The translations under genes were made by a program, and so were the position numbers. Of a stretch of 64,000 bases of DNA, positions 9,663 through 21,485 are shown one piece after another. The stretch lies in assembly GCF_904846695.1 (NCBI RefSeq), contig NZ_CAJHBR010000018.1:1-64000 (forward strand), written 5' to 3'. The DNA is from Psychrobacter urativorans (GTDB lineage: Bacteria; Pseudomonadota; Gammaproteobacteria; Pseudomonadales; Moraxellaceae). Position 1 is the stretch's first letter, and each line of letters opens with the position of its first letter. The notes under the pieces are model-generated. The model was not told where the DNA came from. It worked only from the letters and a program-made list of their open reading frames with translations, and searched no databases.

Positions 9663-10823
9663 TTAAGATTTTATGTCATTAAAGGCAGCATGAATACGAT
9701 TTAGACCCTCTATCAGCAGCGCTTGAGGGCAAGCTACATTCAAGCGCATTTTAAACTGCCCCTCATTACCGTATTGGATACCTGCACTGAGCTCGACTCT
9801 CGCAGCGCGAAGCTGGTCATAAAGAGTCTGATCGTCTTGAGCATACGCTGAGCAGTCGAGCCATATTAGATAGGAGGCCTCTGGGCGCATAACTCTAATA
9901 TCAGGCAGATGCTGCGCTAAAAAATCACAGACTAAGTCTATATTGGCTTCAATATACGTTAACGCCTGCGCCAACCATTCATCGCCTTGCTCATAAGCAC
10001 TACGCATGACCTCATAAGCAAATAGATTTAGATCATGCTCGTCACTTAAGCGCTGCTGTTGGCTGATTTGTTCAATTAAGGCCTCGTCTTTAGCAAAGAT
10101 CATTGAGCCTTTAATGCCGGCCACATTAAAAGTTTTAGTCATTGAGGTGATGCTCACTACTTTGTGCTCGTAGTCTTTTGCTAGGCCTAAAAACGGTATA
10201 AACTCATGACCGCTCAAGGTCAAATCTTGATGAATCTCGTCACTAACAATCGCTACATCGTGCTTTTTGCAAATCAAAAGCAGCGACTCAAGCTCATCTA
10301 CTGTCCATACCCGTCCGCCTGGGTTATGCGGATTACATAGCAGAAAAAGCTTCACTTTATGCGCCACTATCTTAGCTTCGATATCAGCCAAGTCTAGCTG
10401 ATAGCGTCCTTCTCCTTCTTTTAGGGCAGAGAGGATAAGCTGTCGCCCGTTATCGTCAACTTTAGTCATAAAAGGTGCGTAGATAGGGTCATTCACTAGC
10501 ACGGCGTCCCCTACCTCAGTGAATATTCTCATCATCAGCGCCAAACTTGGTACTACGCCGGGGGAGAACAAGATATGTTGTTTATTCAGTGCTAACCCAT
10601 AACGATTGCCATGCCAGTTAATAATTGACTCGTATAAAGCTTCAGTAGGTCTGGTATAGCCCAATACCCCATGCTGCCCCACTTGTTCAATGGTCTTTAG
10701 AATGGGCTGCGCTGCTCTAAAATCCATATCCGCCACCCATAGCGCAATGGTGTCATCGCTATAGTGCCATTTCAGCGATCCGGTATTACGTCGGTCGATT
10801 ATCTCATCAAAGTTATACAACAT
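9663..10823 (-). CDS. PatB/MalY-type PLP aminotransferase (putative cystathionine beta-lyase)
   Basis: A 386-residue fold-type I PLP enzyme of the MalY/PatB group, which cleaves the C-S bond of cystathionine or related compounds. The N-terminal segment NFDEIIDRRNTGSLKW...ALWVADMDF is typical of the group. CNPHNPGGRVW holds the conserved Asn, SDEIHQDL the Asp that pairs with PLP, and SMTKTFNVAGIKGS holds the Schiff-base lysine K230. The C-terminus has FKMRLNVACP, with the Arg that holds the substrate carboxylate. It stands alone. Exact substrate (cystathionine, cysteine or S-alkyl cysteine) is not visible from sequence. Confidence 0.88.
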   Translation of the reverse strand: MLYNFDEIIDRRNTGSLKWHYSDDTIALWVADMDFRAAQPILKTIEQVGQHGVLGYTRPTEALYESIINWHGNRYGLALNKQHILFSPGVVPSLALMMRIFTEVGDAVLVNDPIYAPFMTKVDDNGRQLILSALKEGEGRYQLDLADIEAKIVAHKVKLFLLCNPHNPGGRVWTVDELESLLLICKKHDVAIVSDEIHQDLTLSGHEFIPFLGLAKDYEHKVVSITSMTKTFNVAGIKGSMIFAKDEALIEQISQQQRLSDEHDLNLFAYEVMRSAYEQGDEWLAQALTYIEANIDLVCDFLAQHLPDIRVMRPEASYLIWLDCSAYAQDDQTLYDQLRAARVELSAGIQYGNEGQFKMRLNVACPQALLIEGLNRIHAAFNDIKS

Positions 10824-11689
10824 AAGTGTTCTCTTAGCGGAGGGTTTTAGCTGATTACAGGCGCAAGTTTAAACAGGTTTATAGGATAAACCTATAAAGC
10901 AAAATGATAGTTTAGGGTATAGGATGACTGCGCTGATTACCAGTGGCTTTGTTGGGGTTACGTAGAGGTGTTATGGAATAACTAAAGAGGTCATTTATGT
11001 GCGGGTACTATAGATTTGGGATGAGGATATAGTAGCTAATCCTGCCATCTGCTATTATCTGCTTAGCCAATGGCGTGCGGACTAAAGTAGCTGGTAGCGT
11101 TGCTGTTACCTCGACACCCCTTCCAGCCACAGTCTCGCATCACCATTGTCGTCAGCAGGATAGCCGCTACTGTCAAGGCTAAACCGCTTTTTGAAGCAAC
11201 CTTTGTAGATATATTAAAATTTAGCAGATTCTTTGTGGACTTTGTAGGCTGTGGCTTTAGCCCAGCAACAGCTAGGCAAAAACACTGTTTTAGGTGATGA
11301 ACATCAGTTTAGCTAACAGCTGATAGGTCATGCTAAATAATATAAATAACAGCGCTGAGCTAAAAGCGCCAGCCTACGGTAGAGCTAGCCTTATAGCCCC
11401 AACAATGCATTAAAACTAAAACCTAGATATAGTAGGTTGGCGGAGCTTGCGACCCCCAACAGCTTGCTATGCAATAACCATAATTTGCCAGCATAAGAGA
11501 GTCTGTGAATATTTCTGTGCTTGCAGCATACCTCAAGACTCAAATTTCAGTGCCGCTTTTTAACTTTTCTAGTGCCAAGGCTAAACCGACTCAAAGAGTT
11601 ATACTAGTTATCTATGAGTTCCACTCCGTTGCACCACACGCTACCACATCGTTTAAACATAAATTCTGCTGTATATAGACAGAACAGGA
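10824..11689. other. Long intergenic stretch without a convincing gene
   Basis: About 870 bases with no open frame that looks coding; the longest (11100-11297, 65 codons) has no family resemblance. It holds an imperfect hairpin GTTGG(...)CCAAC at 11436-11460 and two copies of a short phrase CAAGGCTAAACCG (11175 and 11574). It may be debris of deleted genes or repeat elements. Confidence 0.4.
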
Positions 11690-12703
11690 TTATTTTTTTA
11701 AAGTTTTTAGGGTAGCTAACTGTTGACAGGCAGTTTGATGACCACTTTGACAAGCAAGGTTATACCAATACTTCGCCTTGCTATAATCATGTGGTTGAGT
11801 ATCATCCTGATGATATAGCAGCCCTAGATGATATTGAGCCTCCATAAAGCCCTGTTCTGCTGCTTTTTGATACCAAAATATCGCCATCGCATTATTATTT
11901 TCAGTACGTTTAAAAGTCCCAGCTAGATCAGTTTGCGCTTTGGCATTGCCTTCCATCGCTAATATTTCCACGGATTTCTTATCGGTAATAGGTTTATCAG
12001 CTGATTGACGCTGGTTGAATTGAATGACTTTAGCAGATGCTGGGGGAAAGCTTTGCTTTGCAGCTTCATAATACCAATAAAAGGCTTGCTCATAATCTTG
12101 TTCAACTCCACGACCCTTTTCATACGCTAGCCCAAGGTTAAACTGTGCTTCTTTATAACTTTGCTCCGCTGCCAGTCGTAACAACATTACCGCTTTTTGA
12201 TGGTCTTGCTCAACCCCTTGCCCATAAGTGTACATGGTGGCTAATAAGTTTTGCGCTTTTGCATTATCTTTATTAATTAGTAGGTCTAACCATTGTTTCG
12301 CCTTACTATAGTCTTGGGGAACGCCATAGCCACTATAGTATATTAGTGCCATCATCTCTTGTGCATATTCATAGTCTTGCCGCGCAGAGGCTTCAAACCA
12401 CTTAAATGCCGCTTCGTAATCCCTTTCTACCTCTATCCCATTAAAATACATATGAGCAAGATCATATTCTGCCTCCTTATCTCCCGATTGCGCTTTTGCT
12501 TTAATTTGGCTAAGCTCAGAAGTTGAGTTCTCACTAGTGACCATAACCTTATTAGCTAATGACGACTGCGTCTGGTTGACTGATTTAGGTACTAATAATG
12601 ATATTGATTGTGTCGATGGCTTTGACTGACAGCCGGTGAATAAAACGGTCATCAAAGTAGCAGATACCATAAGAGAAGCTGAAGAGAGTCGCGATGAAAA
12701 CAT
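11690..12703 (-). CDS. Sel1-like (TPR-type) repeat lipoprotein
   Basis: A 337-residue protein. The N-terminus is a lipoprotein signal with the lipobox LFTGC, so the mature protein should be lipid-anchored at Cys25. From about residue 65 come repeated 36-residue Sel1 units with the pattern AxxxLAxMYxxGxGVxxDYxxAxxW, for example AEYDLAHMYFNGIEVERDY and AQFNLGLAYEKGRGVEQDY, interrupted by a less regular segment near residues 225-250 and resuming to the end. Sel1 repeats form alpha-solenoids that bind proteins. In Moraxellaceae such genes are multi-copy and their partners are mostly unknown. Confidence 0.85.
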   Translation of the reverse strand: MFSSRLSSASLMVSATLMTVLFTGCQSKPSTQSISLLVPKSVNQTQSSLANKVMVTSENSTSELSQIKAKAQSGDKEAEYDLAHMYFNGIEVERDYEAAFKWFEASARQDYEYAQEMMALIYYSGYGVPQDYSKAKQWLDLLINKDNAKAQNLLATMYTYGQGVEQDHQKAVMLLRLAAEQSYKEAQFNLGLAYEKGRGVEQDYEQAFYWYYEAAKQSFPPASAKVIQFNQRQSADKPITDKKSVEILAMEGNAKAQTDLAGTFKRTENNNAMAIFWYQKAAEQGFMEAQYHLGLLYHQDDTQPHDYSKAKYWYNLACQSGHQTACQQLATLKTLKK

Positions 12704-12767
12704 AAATTTCCCTTAATATTTAAACACTTTATTTGTAGATATTTATATTCTTAACTTAATCTATCTA

Positions 12768-13001
12768 TCATCTTGTGATCGCAATATTTATCAAAAGCTC
12801 TAATGTATTAGGATCAAAACTATCAGTTATTTTCAACATTTTAGTATTGCCTGTATTAGCGCTGATATCAATACCAGTCTTAAAAACTTCAAAGCCTACT
12901 AATTGAGCAAATGTTAAGGAGAAATTATTTTTACCACCCTTAAAGATTAATTGTTTCCTAACGTCATCAATCTTATTTGTTATTTTACAAATAAAAGCCA
13001 T
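12768..13001 (-). CDS. Small hypothetical protein (77 aa)
   Basis: Not recognised. The frame has an ATG preceded by AAGGG at a good distance and encodes 77 residues without signal peptide or membrane segment. It lies just upstream of, and on the same strand as, the Sel1 lipoprotein gene, with a 64-base gap, so the two may share a transcript. The codon use is AT-rich compared with the neighbouring crotonase gene. It could be a genuine small protein or a remnant of a longer gene. Confidence 0.4.
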   Translation of the reverse strand: MAFICKITNKIDDVRKQLIFKGGKNNFSLTFAQLVGFEVFKTGIDISANTGNTKMLKITDSFDPNTLELLINIAITR

Positions 13002-13096
13002 GAAAATACCCTTATAAAATCAACCAGCTAGGTACGAGTTTATTCTTAATTCAACGGTATTTTTCCAAATAATTTACTATCAGAAAAACTTACCAT

Positions 13097-13885
13097 TTAT
13101 TTCCCAACAAACTCAGCCTGACGCCTCTCAACCATAGCCATAACCCCTTCTTTAGCATCCTCAGAGTGAAACAATGGCGGCAAAAAGCTATGAATATTCG
13201 CCATAGCGACTGCTGCGCCATTACGACTGGCATCTTGCGCTGAAGATAGTAATGCTTGCACGCCAAGCGGTGCCGACTGGCAAATCTCTTTTGCTATAGT
13301 CAGTGCACGCTCATATTCTTCACCATTAGCCACCACCTCACTGACCAGATTAAGCTTATCAGCGGTCTGCGCATTAAAGGGCTTACCCGTTAATAGATAC
13401 GGCATGGCTTTTTGCCAGCCAGCAGCCGCTACAAAGCGTACGGTTGCGCCACCAAAAGGCATAATGCCACGCTGAACTTCCATTTGGGCAAAGTTGCAGT
13501 TGTCACTGGCGATCACCACATCGCTATTGAGCATCAGCTCGATGCCCGCGGTAAAGCAAGTGCCTTGCACGGCTACAACGATAGGTTTAGTACGTAATTT
13601 GCCACTAATACCCCACGGATCGACTTGGTCATCAGCGAATTCAAACACCCCTTTATCTAGCTTATCTTGCAGCTCCATCAGATCAAGACCAGCAGTGAAA
13701 TGCTCACCATGAGCGAAGATTAAGGCACAGCGCAGCTCGCTATCATGGTCATAGCGGGTCAATGCTTCAGACAACTGCGCAATCATATGGCTATCAAAAG
13801 CATTGCGTTTATCAGCACGATTAAAGCCAATCAAACAGATGTGATCTTGCACTTCATAACTGATGCGCTCGTTTACCGTAGTCAT
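13097..13885 (-). CDS. Enoyl-CoA hydratase/isomerase (crotonase) family protein
   Basis: A 262-residue crotonase-fold protein. The oxyanion-hole segments HGEHFTAGLDLMELQ (about residues 55-69) and GTCFTAGIELMLNSDVVIA (about 109-127) are clear, as is the segment VQRGIMPFGGATVRFVAAAGW. GTCFTAGIEL carries a Glu at a position often catalytic in the hydratases, but the second catalytic Glu is not obvious, so the reaction (hydratase, isomerase or thioesterase-like) stays open. The ribosome binding site AAGGACGATAAT precedes the ATG. No beta-oxidation genes are adjacent. Confidence 0.85.
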   Translation of the reverse strand: MTTVNERISYEVQDHICLIGFNRADKRNAFDSHMIAQLSEALTRYDHDSELRCALIFAHGEHFTAGLDLMELQDKLDKGVFEFADDQVDPWGISGKLRTKPIVVAVQGTCFTAGIELMLNSDVVIASDNCNFAQMEVQRGIMPFGGATVRFVAAAGWQKAMPYLLTGKPFNAQTADKLNLVSEVVANGEEYERALTIAKEICQSAPLGVQALLSSAQDASRNGAAVAMANIHSFLPPLFHSEDAKEGVMAMVERRQAEFVGK

Positions 13886-14103
13886 ATTATCGTCCTTGAG
13901 AGTTTATTATTGTGCTGTACAAAGCGGTTAGCGATCTGCTCTGCTCTTGATAAATCTAGTTTTAATATAGCTAGCCCCGCAGCACAACGCAAGTGGCTTA
14001 ATTGTGTACAGCATTCACCTCTATAAGCTCACGATATCTGCGTAGTTTGGCGCTAAATCTGCTACACTTGCTCGTTATCTCCCTATATCGTAAGCCCGTT
14101 ACT

Positions 14104-15111
14104 ATGACAACTCCACACAGAAATAGATCTCCAGCCTCAATCAAAAAACTAGGCCAGCTACATCCGCGTAATGCGCATCAAGGTCGCTATGACTTTGACG
14201 CTTTAACTCGCGCTTTACCTGAGTTAGCTGACCATACCATCACCAACCCTAATGGCGAGCCGACGATTAACTTCTCGGATCATCAAGCAGTACGTACCCT
14301 AAACAGAGCACTATTAGCGAATTTTTATGGCGTTAAGTTTTGGGATATTCCAGAAGGTTATCTGTGTCCGCCTATCCCAGGTCGTGCCGACTATATTCAC
14401 TATGTCGCCGACTTATTAGCGCAGACCACGCATATTAATGAAGACAATACCCCACCAACAGGCAAGCAGATTCATGTGCTCGATATCGGTACTGGTGCTA
14501 GTGCTATCTATCCGATCGTTGGTAGCCAAAGCTACGGCTGGCGCTTCACGGCTAGTGATATCGACCCTATATCAGTGAATACTGCTGCGCTTATTTGTGA
14601 GACTAATCCTAAGTTAAAAGGCGCAGTGAAAGTTAAACTGCAGCCTAATCCTAAGAAGTTATTCGCTGGTATTATTGGTCGCCAAGATTACTTTGACTTA
14701 GTAGTTTGCAACCCTCCTTTCCATGCTTCAATGGAAGAAGCGGTAGAAGCCAATAGCCGTAAGCAACATAACTTGCAAAGACATCGTGGTAAAAACGAAA
14801 ACGAACAGGTCAGTCGTAGCTCAAGCAAATCGGGCAATGCAGCACAAAACCTGAACTTCGGCGGTCAGCATAAAGAGCTGTGGAGTGAAGGTGGCGAGAT
14901 TACTTTTTTGACTAATATGGCCAAAGAGAGTCAGAGCTTTGCTGAGCATGTTGGCTGGTTTACTACTTTGGTTTCTAAGTCTGAAAACGTTAAGCCCTTG
15001 CAGCTGTTACTAAGTCAGCTTAATGTTGCTCAAACACGCATTATTGAGATGAGCCAAGGTCAAAAGAACACGCGCATATTGGCATGGCGCTTTAATAGCG
15101 ATGACGAGTAA
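14104..15111 (+). CDS. rlmF: 23S rRNA (adenine(1618)-N(6))-methyltransferase
   Basis: Methylates N6 of A1618 in 23S rRNA using S-adenosylmethionine. The protein (335 residues from this start) has the family opening [16 protein letters not shown], the SAM-binding segment [17 protein letters not shown] and the N6-adenine catalytic motif [11 protein letters not shown]-terminal segments [18 protein letters not shown] and GWFTTLVSK also match RlmF. The frame is open upstream to 14002, but the family begins close to the ATG at 14104 (MTTPHRNRS), which I chose. A Ser/Asn-rich insert after the NPPF motif looks like a flexible loop. Confidence 0.92.
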   Translation: MTTPHRNRSPASIKKLGQLHPRNAHQGRYDFDALTRALPELADHTITNPNGEPTINFSDHQAVRTLNRALLANFYGVKFWDIPEGYLCPPIPGRADYIHYVADLLAQTTHINEDNTPPTGKQIHVLDIGTGASAIYPIVGSQSYGWRFTASDIDPISVNTAALICETNPKLKGAVKVKLQPNPKKLFAGIIGRQDYFDLVVCNPPFHASMEEAVEANSRKQHNLQRHRGKNENEQVSRSSSKSGNAAQNLNFGGQHKELWSEGGEITFLTNMAKESQSFAEHVGWFTTLVSKSENVKPLQLLLSQLNVAQTRIIEMSQGQKNTRILAWRFNSDDE

Positions 15112-15182
15112 TAGTTAAACTTAGTATTGATGATCAGTATTGATAATCGGTACTGATAATCCGTACTAATTATTCATAAAAA
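15112..15182. repeat. Degenerate short tandem repeat
   Basis: Three imperfect copies of a 16-17 base unit (AGTATTGATAATC-like, then GGTACTGATAATC, then CGTACTAAT) directly after the rlmF stop. Origin and role are unclear. Confidence 0.5.
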
Positions 15183-15198
15183 GGTTTCACATGAAACA
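15183..15198 (-). promoter_or_regulatory. parS-like site
   Basis: GGTTTCACATGAAACA differs from the parS consensus TGTTTCACGTGAAACA at 2 positions. It is the reverse orientation of the CATGTG-centred form. Outermost of the set on the left. Confidence 0.6.
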
Positions 15199-15297
15199 CT
15201 AACTTTGCTATTTATCCTTGCTAGTACTGTTGCTACTGGTATTGCTACTGTTGTTATTAATAGGATTGATAGTTTATGATAAATCCTTATTAAAAGT

Positions 15298-15313
15298 AGT
15301 TTCACGTGAAACA
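15298..15313. promoter_or_regulatory. parS-like site
   Basis: AGTTTCACGTGAAACA matches the parS consensus at 15 of 16 positions with the palindromic CACGTG centre. It lies next to the rlmF terminator. Confidence 0.75.
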
Positions 15314-15315
15314 TA

Positions 15316-15350
15316 AACACCGTCTTGAATGTCAAGACGGTGTTTTTTAT
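15316..15350 (+). terminator. Terminator on the rlmF side
   Basis: ACACCGTCTTGA pairs with TCAAGACGGTGT around a three-base loop and is followed by six T. It serves the rightward rlmF transcript. Confidence 0.88.
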
Positions 15351-15419
15351 GGCGCTATTTATAATGCTTTTTATGGCACTGTTTATACTATTAGTTACGC
15401 TATTATCCATAGTGCTAAG

Positions 15420-16031
15420 CTAGCTAAATAACATTACTTTGAACCCGATAGCGATAAGCACTACCCCACCTAATATCTCTGCTTTATCTTCTAGCCAAGT
15501 ACCAGAGCGCTTACCTAGATAAACTCCAAACCAGCTAAACCCAGCGGTGACTAGCGCTATTATTAGACAAGACAACCAAGCATTGAGTGCCAATAGATTC
15601 AGGGTGAAGCCCGCTGCCATAGCATCAATACTAGTAGCGATGGCTAAAGTAAACATAGTGCGATGATTGATCACGCTAAGCATTTGCTTATTATTACTAT
15701 AGCTAACGCTACCCTCAAGGCTTTGAGCATCGTCTATAGCCTCTTGATCATCAGGTTTTAAGGCTTCATACAGCATTTTACCACCTAGAGCAATTAGGAT
15801 AAAACCACCTATCCAAGGAGCAGCCGAGGCTAGCCAGCCTAATAATGCCGCCCCTAGTAAATAACCAATGAGGGGCATGACGCCTTGAGCAATACCAAAG
15901 TATAAGGCTGAAATAAGCGCTAAGCGCAAAATATAAGACTGAGTTTGCTTTGGTGATTTTGCACCTAGTCCTATAGCTACGGCAAAGGCATCCATCGCTA
16001 AAGCAATAGCGAGTAAAATTACTTCGATCAT
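15420..16031 (-). CDS. mntP: Manganese efflux pump MntP
   Basis: A small polytopic inner-membrane protein of about 203 residues with six predicted membrane segments. It opens with [20 protein letters not shown], matching the first helix of MntP (MDAFA with the metal-binding Asp). A second internal repeat has [14 protein letters not shown], the counterpart Asp motif. Such proteins export Mn(II). I prefer the ATG at 16031 to the GTG at 16043 because the family starts just before the first helix. I see no yybP-ykoY manganese riboswitch upstream, although many mntP genes have one. Confidence 0.92.
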   Translation of the reverse strand: MIEVILLAIALAMDAFAVAIGLGAKSPKQTQSYILRLALISALYFGIAQGVMPLIGYLLGAALLGWLASAAPWIGGFILIALGGKMLYEALKPDDQEAIDDAQSLEGSVSYSNNKQMLSVINHRTMFTLAIATSIDAMAAGFTLNLLALNAWLSCLIIALVTAGFSWFGVYLGKRSGTWLEDKAEILGGVVLIAIGFKVMLFS

Positions 16032-16112
16032 ATTACTAGTCACTTATTAATTAAGAGTTGTTATGTTGCTGGGTGAACTGCTTAAGCTTTACTAGAGAAC
16101 TCTCGTCAATAA

Positions 16113-16128
16113 GGTTTCATGTGAAACA
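16113..16128 (+). promoter_or_regulatory. parS-like site
   Basis: GGTTTCATGTGAAACA, CATGTG-centred, 2 mismatches to the consensus, in the gap upstream of mntP. Confidence 0.6.
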
Positions 16129-16297
16129 TTAAAATGACTTTATATAGTGAACGAGTATTCATCACTAGTTGAGATTTTTAGAAGCCTATCCCTGTAGAAG
16201 GCGCTACTTTTAAAGAGATATATTTTTAGAAAGAAAGTTATTTACAAGCCTGAAGCTCGACAAGCCTAAAAGCTTACTTGACCGAAAAAATCACCAG

Positions 16298-17800
16298 CTA
16301 ATCACTTATTCGCTGCCAAAAATCACTTCTTTCATTATACTTTTGACTTAACAGCTCAGTATATTGCTGATGGGTAGCGAGACTATTATAACCATCTGTA
16401 GATTTATTAATAGTGCTATCTAAAGGCGATAAGCGCTTGTAATAGCGGGCAGCATAACCGTAAGCTCTACTGCGATCATTAGTCAAAATATCATCGATTA
16501 AGCTGCGATAGATAATCATTTGAATGATAGCCGTGTCTTCTGGCAAGCCCTTTAACAGCTGGGTCAAGGTTTCATAATGGATGTCTGCAAACTCATGATG
16601 ACGAGTAATTGCTACTTGATTAGCTAGCTTGATCTCCCCTATTTCTAGTAACAGCAAAATTGCCGTTATGATATCTTGTTGATCCTCAGCCAGCTTATAA
16701 GCTTTTTTGCGCCAGCCTGCTTGCTCGGCTGGGCTAGCTATAGCCATGATTGCCTGTAGCCTTTTAGCAGACGACTGCAACTCGAATACTTCGCCAAGCA
16801 CTTTTAGTTGCGCCTTACTGTCACCTTGCTGTTGATATATTTGGCTCAGCCAGTCCAAACGTTTTATCGCATCTTGCTGAGCCTTACTCTGCCAGTCATG
16901 GTTTAGATATTCTAGGGCTAGCTCATAGGCTTGATGATCTATCATAAAGCTAACTAGCCCATTTAGTTGTTGCGGGCTCAAAGGTTGCTGAGGATAGATA
17001 GTCCGATAAACTGCTATAAATAATGCCACATCTCCCAAAGCTTGAGCTACCCCTAACAGAGCCGTTTCGGTCTTTAGCTTTTCTTGATGGTTAGCTCGAT
17101 CATGACCATAAGATAGTGGTATTCGCGGATTAGCTGCAGTGTTGATAGTATTCTCAGCACTGCCTTTACCCTTGTTTTCCGTAAATAAACTTTGATAGTA
17201 GTGTAGATAGTCGTCGATTATTCCTCGTATTTCCAACTGTGATAACAGCTGCTTAAGCCCTGCCATTAGCGCATCTTTAAAGCCGTAATCGTTATCGTCG
17301 ATTAAATTTTTGACCTTTGTTTGCCATGCTTGACTCAGAATATCTTGCTCATCGACTGGCAAAATCTGTTTTTGCTGGTTATAACAATCCCTAGCAACCA
17401 TCAGCCAACTCTGCGCCAGATTGCTATATATCTCTCCTATTTCACCACTAGCATCATCACAACGCTGCAAGCTCGTATTACTCGATTCAATAAATAACTC
17501 TAGTAGCTGTAGACAAGTCTCAGCTTGCTCTGGATAGAGACTCATAATGTCACTGGCTAGATACTGCAGCTCGGTGGCAAACTCACTGACTTTCCAATGA
17601 TCTATATATTTATGTCGTCTGTTAAGCCCTTTTAAAGTAGTAGTCAGCTTCTTTATTAGCTTGGGTTTATCCGACTGTAATAATAGCCGCTCTATCTTTT
17701 TATCCAATAACTTATCTACCCCTTGCACTTCAGCGATAAAATTGACCAAAGTTGCTTTAGGAAGTTGCGCTAGACAGTGCTTTTGTTGCAAATTTAGCAT
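16298..17800 (-). CDS. Uncharacterised protein, DUF6880-like helical repeat protein
   Basis: About 500 residues, almost entirely alpha-helical in composition, with no signal peptide or membrane segment. The N-terminal pattern LVNFIAEVQGVDKLLDKKIERLLL...LIKKLTTTLKGLNRRHKYIDHWKVSEFA and the following DASGEIGEIYSNLAQSWL remind me of the DUF6880 family, whose function is unknown; this is from memory. The C-terminal half looks like TPR-type helical pairs. The frame is open to 17827, but the ATG at 17800 has AGGGG eight bases upstream and is the better start. A 146-bp miniature transposon ends 61 bases upstream of it and could supply or disturb its promoter. Confidence 0.6.
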   Translation of the reverse strand: MLNLQQKHCLAQLPKATLVNFIAEVQGVDKLLDKKIERLLLQSDKPKLIKKLTTTLKGLNRRHKYIDHWKVSEFATELQYLASDIMSLYPEQAETCLQLLELFIESSNTSLQRCDDASGEIGEIYSNLAQSWLMVARDCYNQQKQILPVDEQDILSQAWQTKVKNLIDDNDYGFKDALMAGLKQLLSQLEIRGIIDDYLHYYQSLFTENKGKGSAENTINTAANPRIPLSYGHDRANHQEKLKTETALLGVAQALGDVALFIAVYRTIYPQQPLSPQQLNGLVSFMIDHQAYELALEYLNHDWQSKAQQDAIKRLDWLSQIYQQQGDSKAQLKVLGEVFELQSSAKRLQAIMAIASPAEQAGWRKKAYKLAEDQQDIITAILLLLEIGEIKLANQVAITRHHEFADIHYETLTQLLKGLPEDTAIIQMIIYRSLIDDILTNDRSRAYGYAARYYKRLSPLDSTINKSTDGYNSLATHQQYTELLSQKYNERSDFWQRISD

Positions 17801-17860
17801 GATAGAACCCCTACTAGTTGTCCACAATGTCGTTGATAGCTTGTTTAATAACTTATTTGA

Positions 17861-18006
17861 TATAGTCAGTTCATTATAAAAACTCTACAGCGAGATTGAG
17901 ATCAGTTTTTTGTAGCCTCTGTCAGCCTAGGCACAGCAAGCCAAAAAAACTCACCATAGTCTCGCATTATAAAGTGATGTATCTATTCTATTTGATATCG
18001 ACTATA
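17861..18006 (+). mobile_element. 146-bp miniature inverted-repeat element (MITE), copy 1
   Basis: Begins TATAGTCAGTTCATT and ends ATCGACTATA, so the terminal inverted repeat is TATAGTC and includes a TA that may be the target duplication. Aligned by hand, the reverse complement of 48749-48894 matches it over the full 146 bases with about 21 differences and no gaps. The left end in reverse complement (GAACTGACTATA) is the same as the end of the IS630-type element at the window start. It carries no reading frame. The layout recalls Correia-type elements of Neisseria, which also start TATAG and target TA. Confidence 0.8.
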
Positions 18007-18154
18007 GCTTTTAACCATAAAAAAGTACTACTAAGCTCAGCTGTTTAGCGACTATCAATAGGGGGTAGCAACTAATAAGTTATTACTAACAGCGCATTAT
18101 TGCCATCTGCATAGGTTATTTTAAAGCAACTAGCGGGACAAGTTATTATTATAG

Positions 18155-18170
18155 TGTTTCATGTGAAACA
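18155..18170 (+). promoter_or_regulatory. parS-like site
   Basis: TGTTTCATGTGAAACA, one mismatch to the parS consensus. It touches the gyrB terminator stem. Confidence 0.75.
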
Positions 18171-18203
18171 AAAAAGCCACCTTGCGAACAAGATGGCTTT
18201 TTA
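18169..18203 (-). terminator. Terminator after gyrB
   Basis: AAAAAGCCACCTTG (18171-18184) pairs with CAAGATGGCTTTTT (18189-18202) around a four-base loop. The A-run gives the T tract for the leftward gyrB transcript; it lies 36 bases past the stop. Confidence 0.9.
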
Positions 18204-18238
18204 TTATTAAGAGACTCTTCGAGCTTTATAGCTATCCG

Positions 18239-21440
<3,202 letters not shown>

Positions 21441-21485
21441 TAATCACTAAACCAATAATTATTAAACCAATAACCACTAAACTAA
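21441..21485 (+). repeat. 15-bp tandem repeat at the recF 3' end
   Basis: Three copies of a 15-base unit (TAATCACTAAACCAA and two variants). The last copy overlaps the recF stop codon, so the final RecF residues are encoded at the repeat edge. Confidence 0.7.

Noticed and set aside
11100-11297. Open frame of 65 codons on the plus strand in the long gap
   Set aside because: No ribosome binding site, no family resemblance and no neighbours suggesting a role.
12768-13001. Toxin or antitoxin for the 77-residue protein
   Set aside because: No partner gene adjacent and no motif of any toxin-antitoxin family recognised.
15174-15410. Open frame of 78 codons on the minus strand
   Set aside because: It runs through a parS-like pair, a terminator stem and low-complexity repeats, so it is chance.
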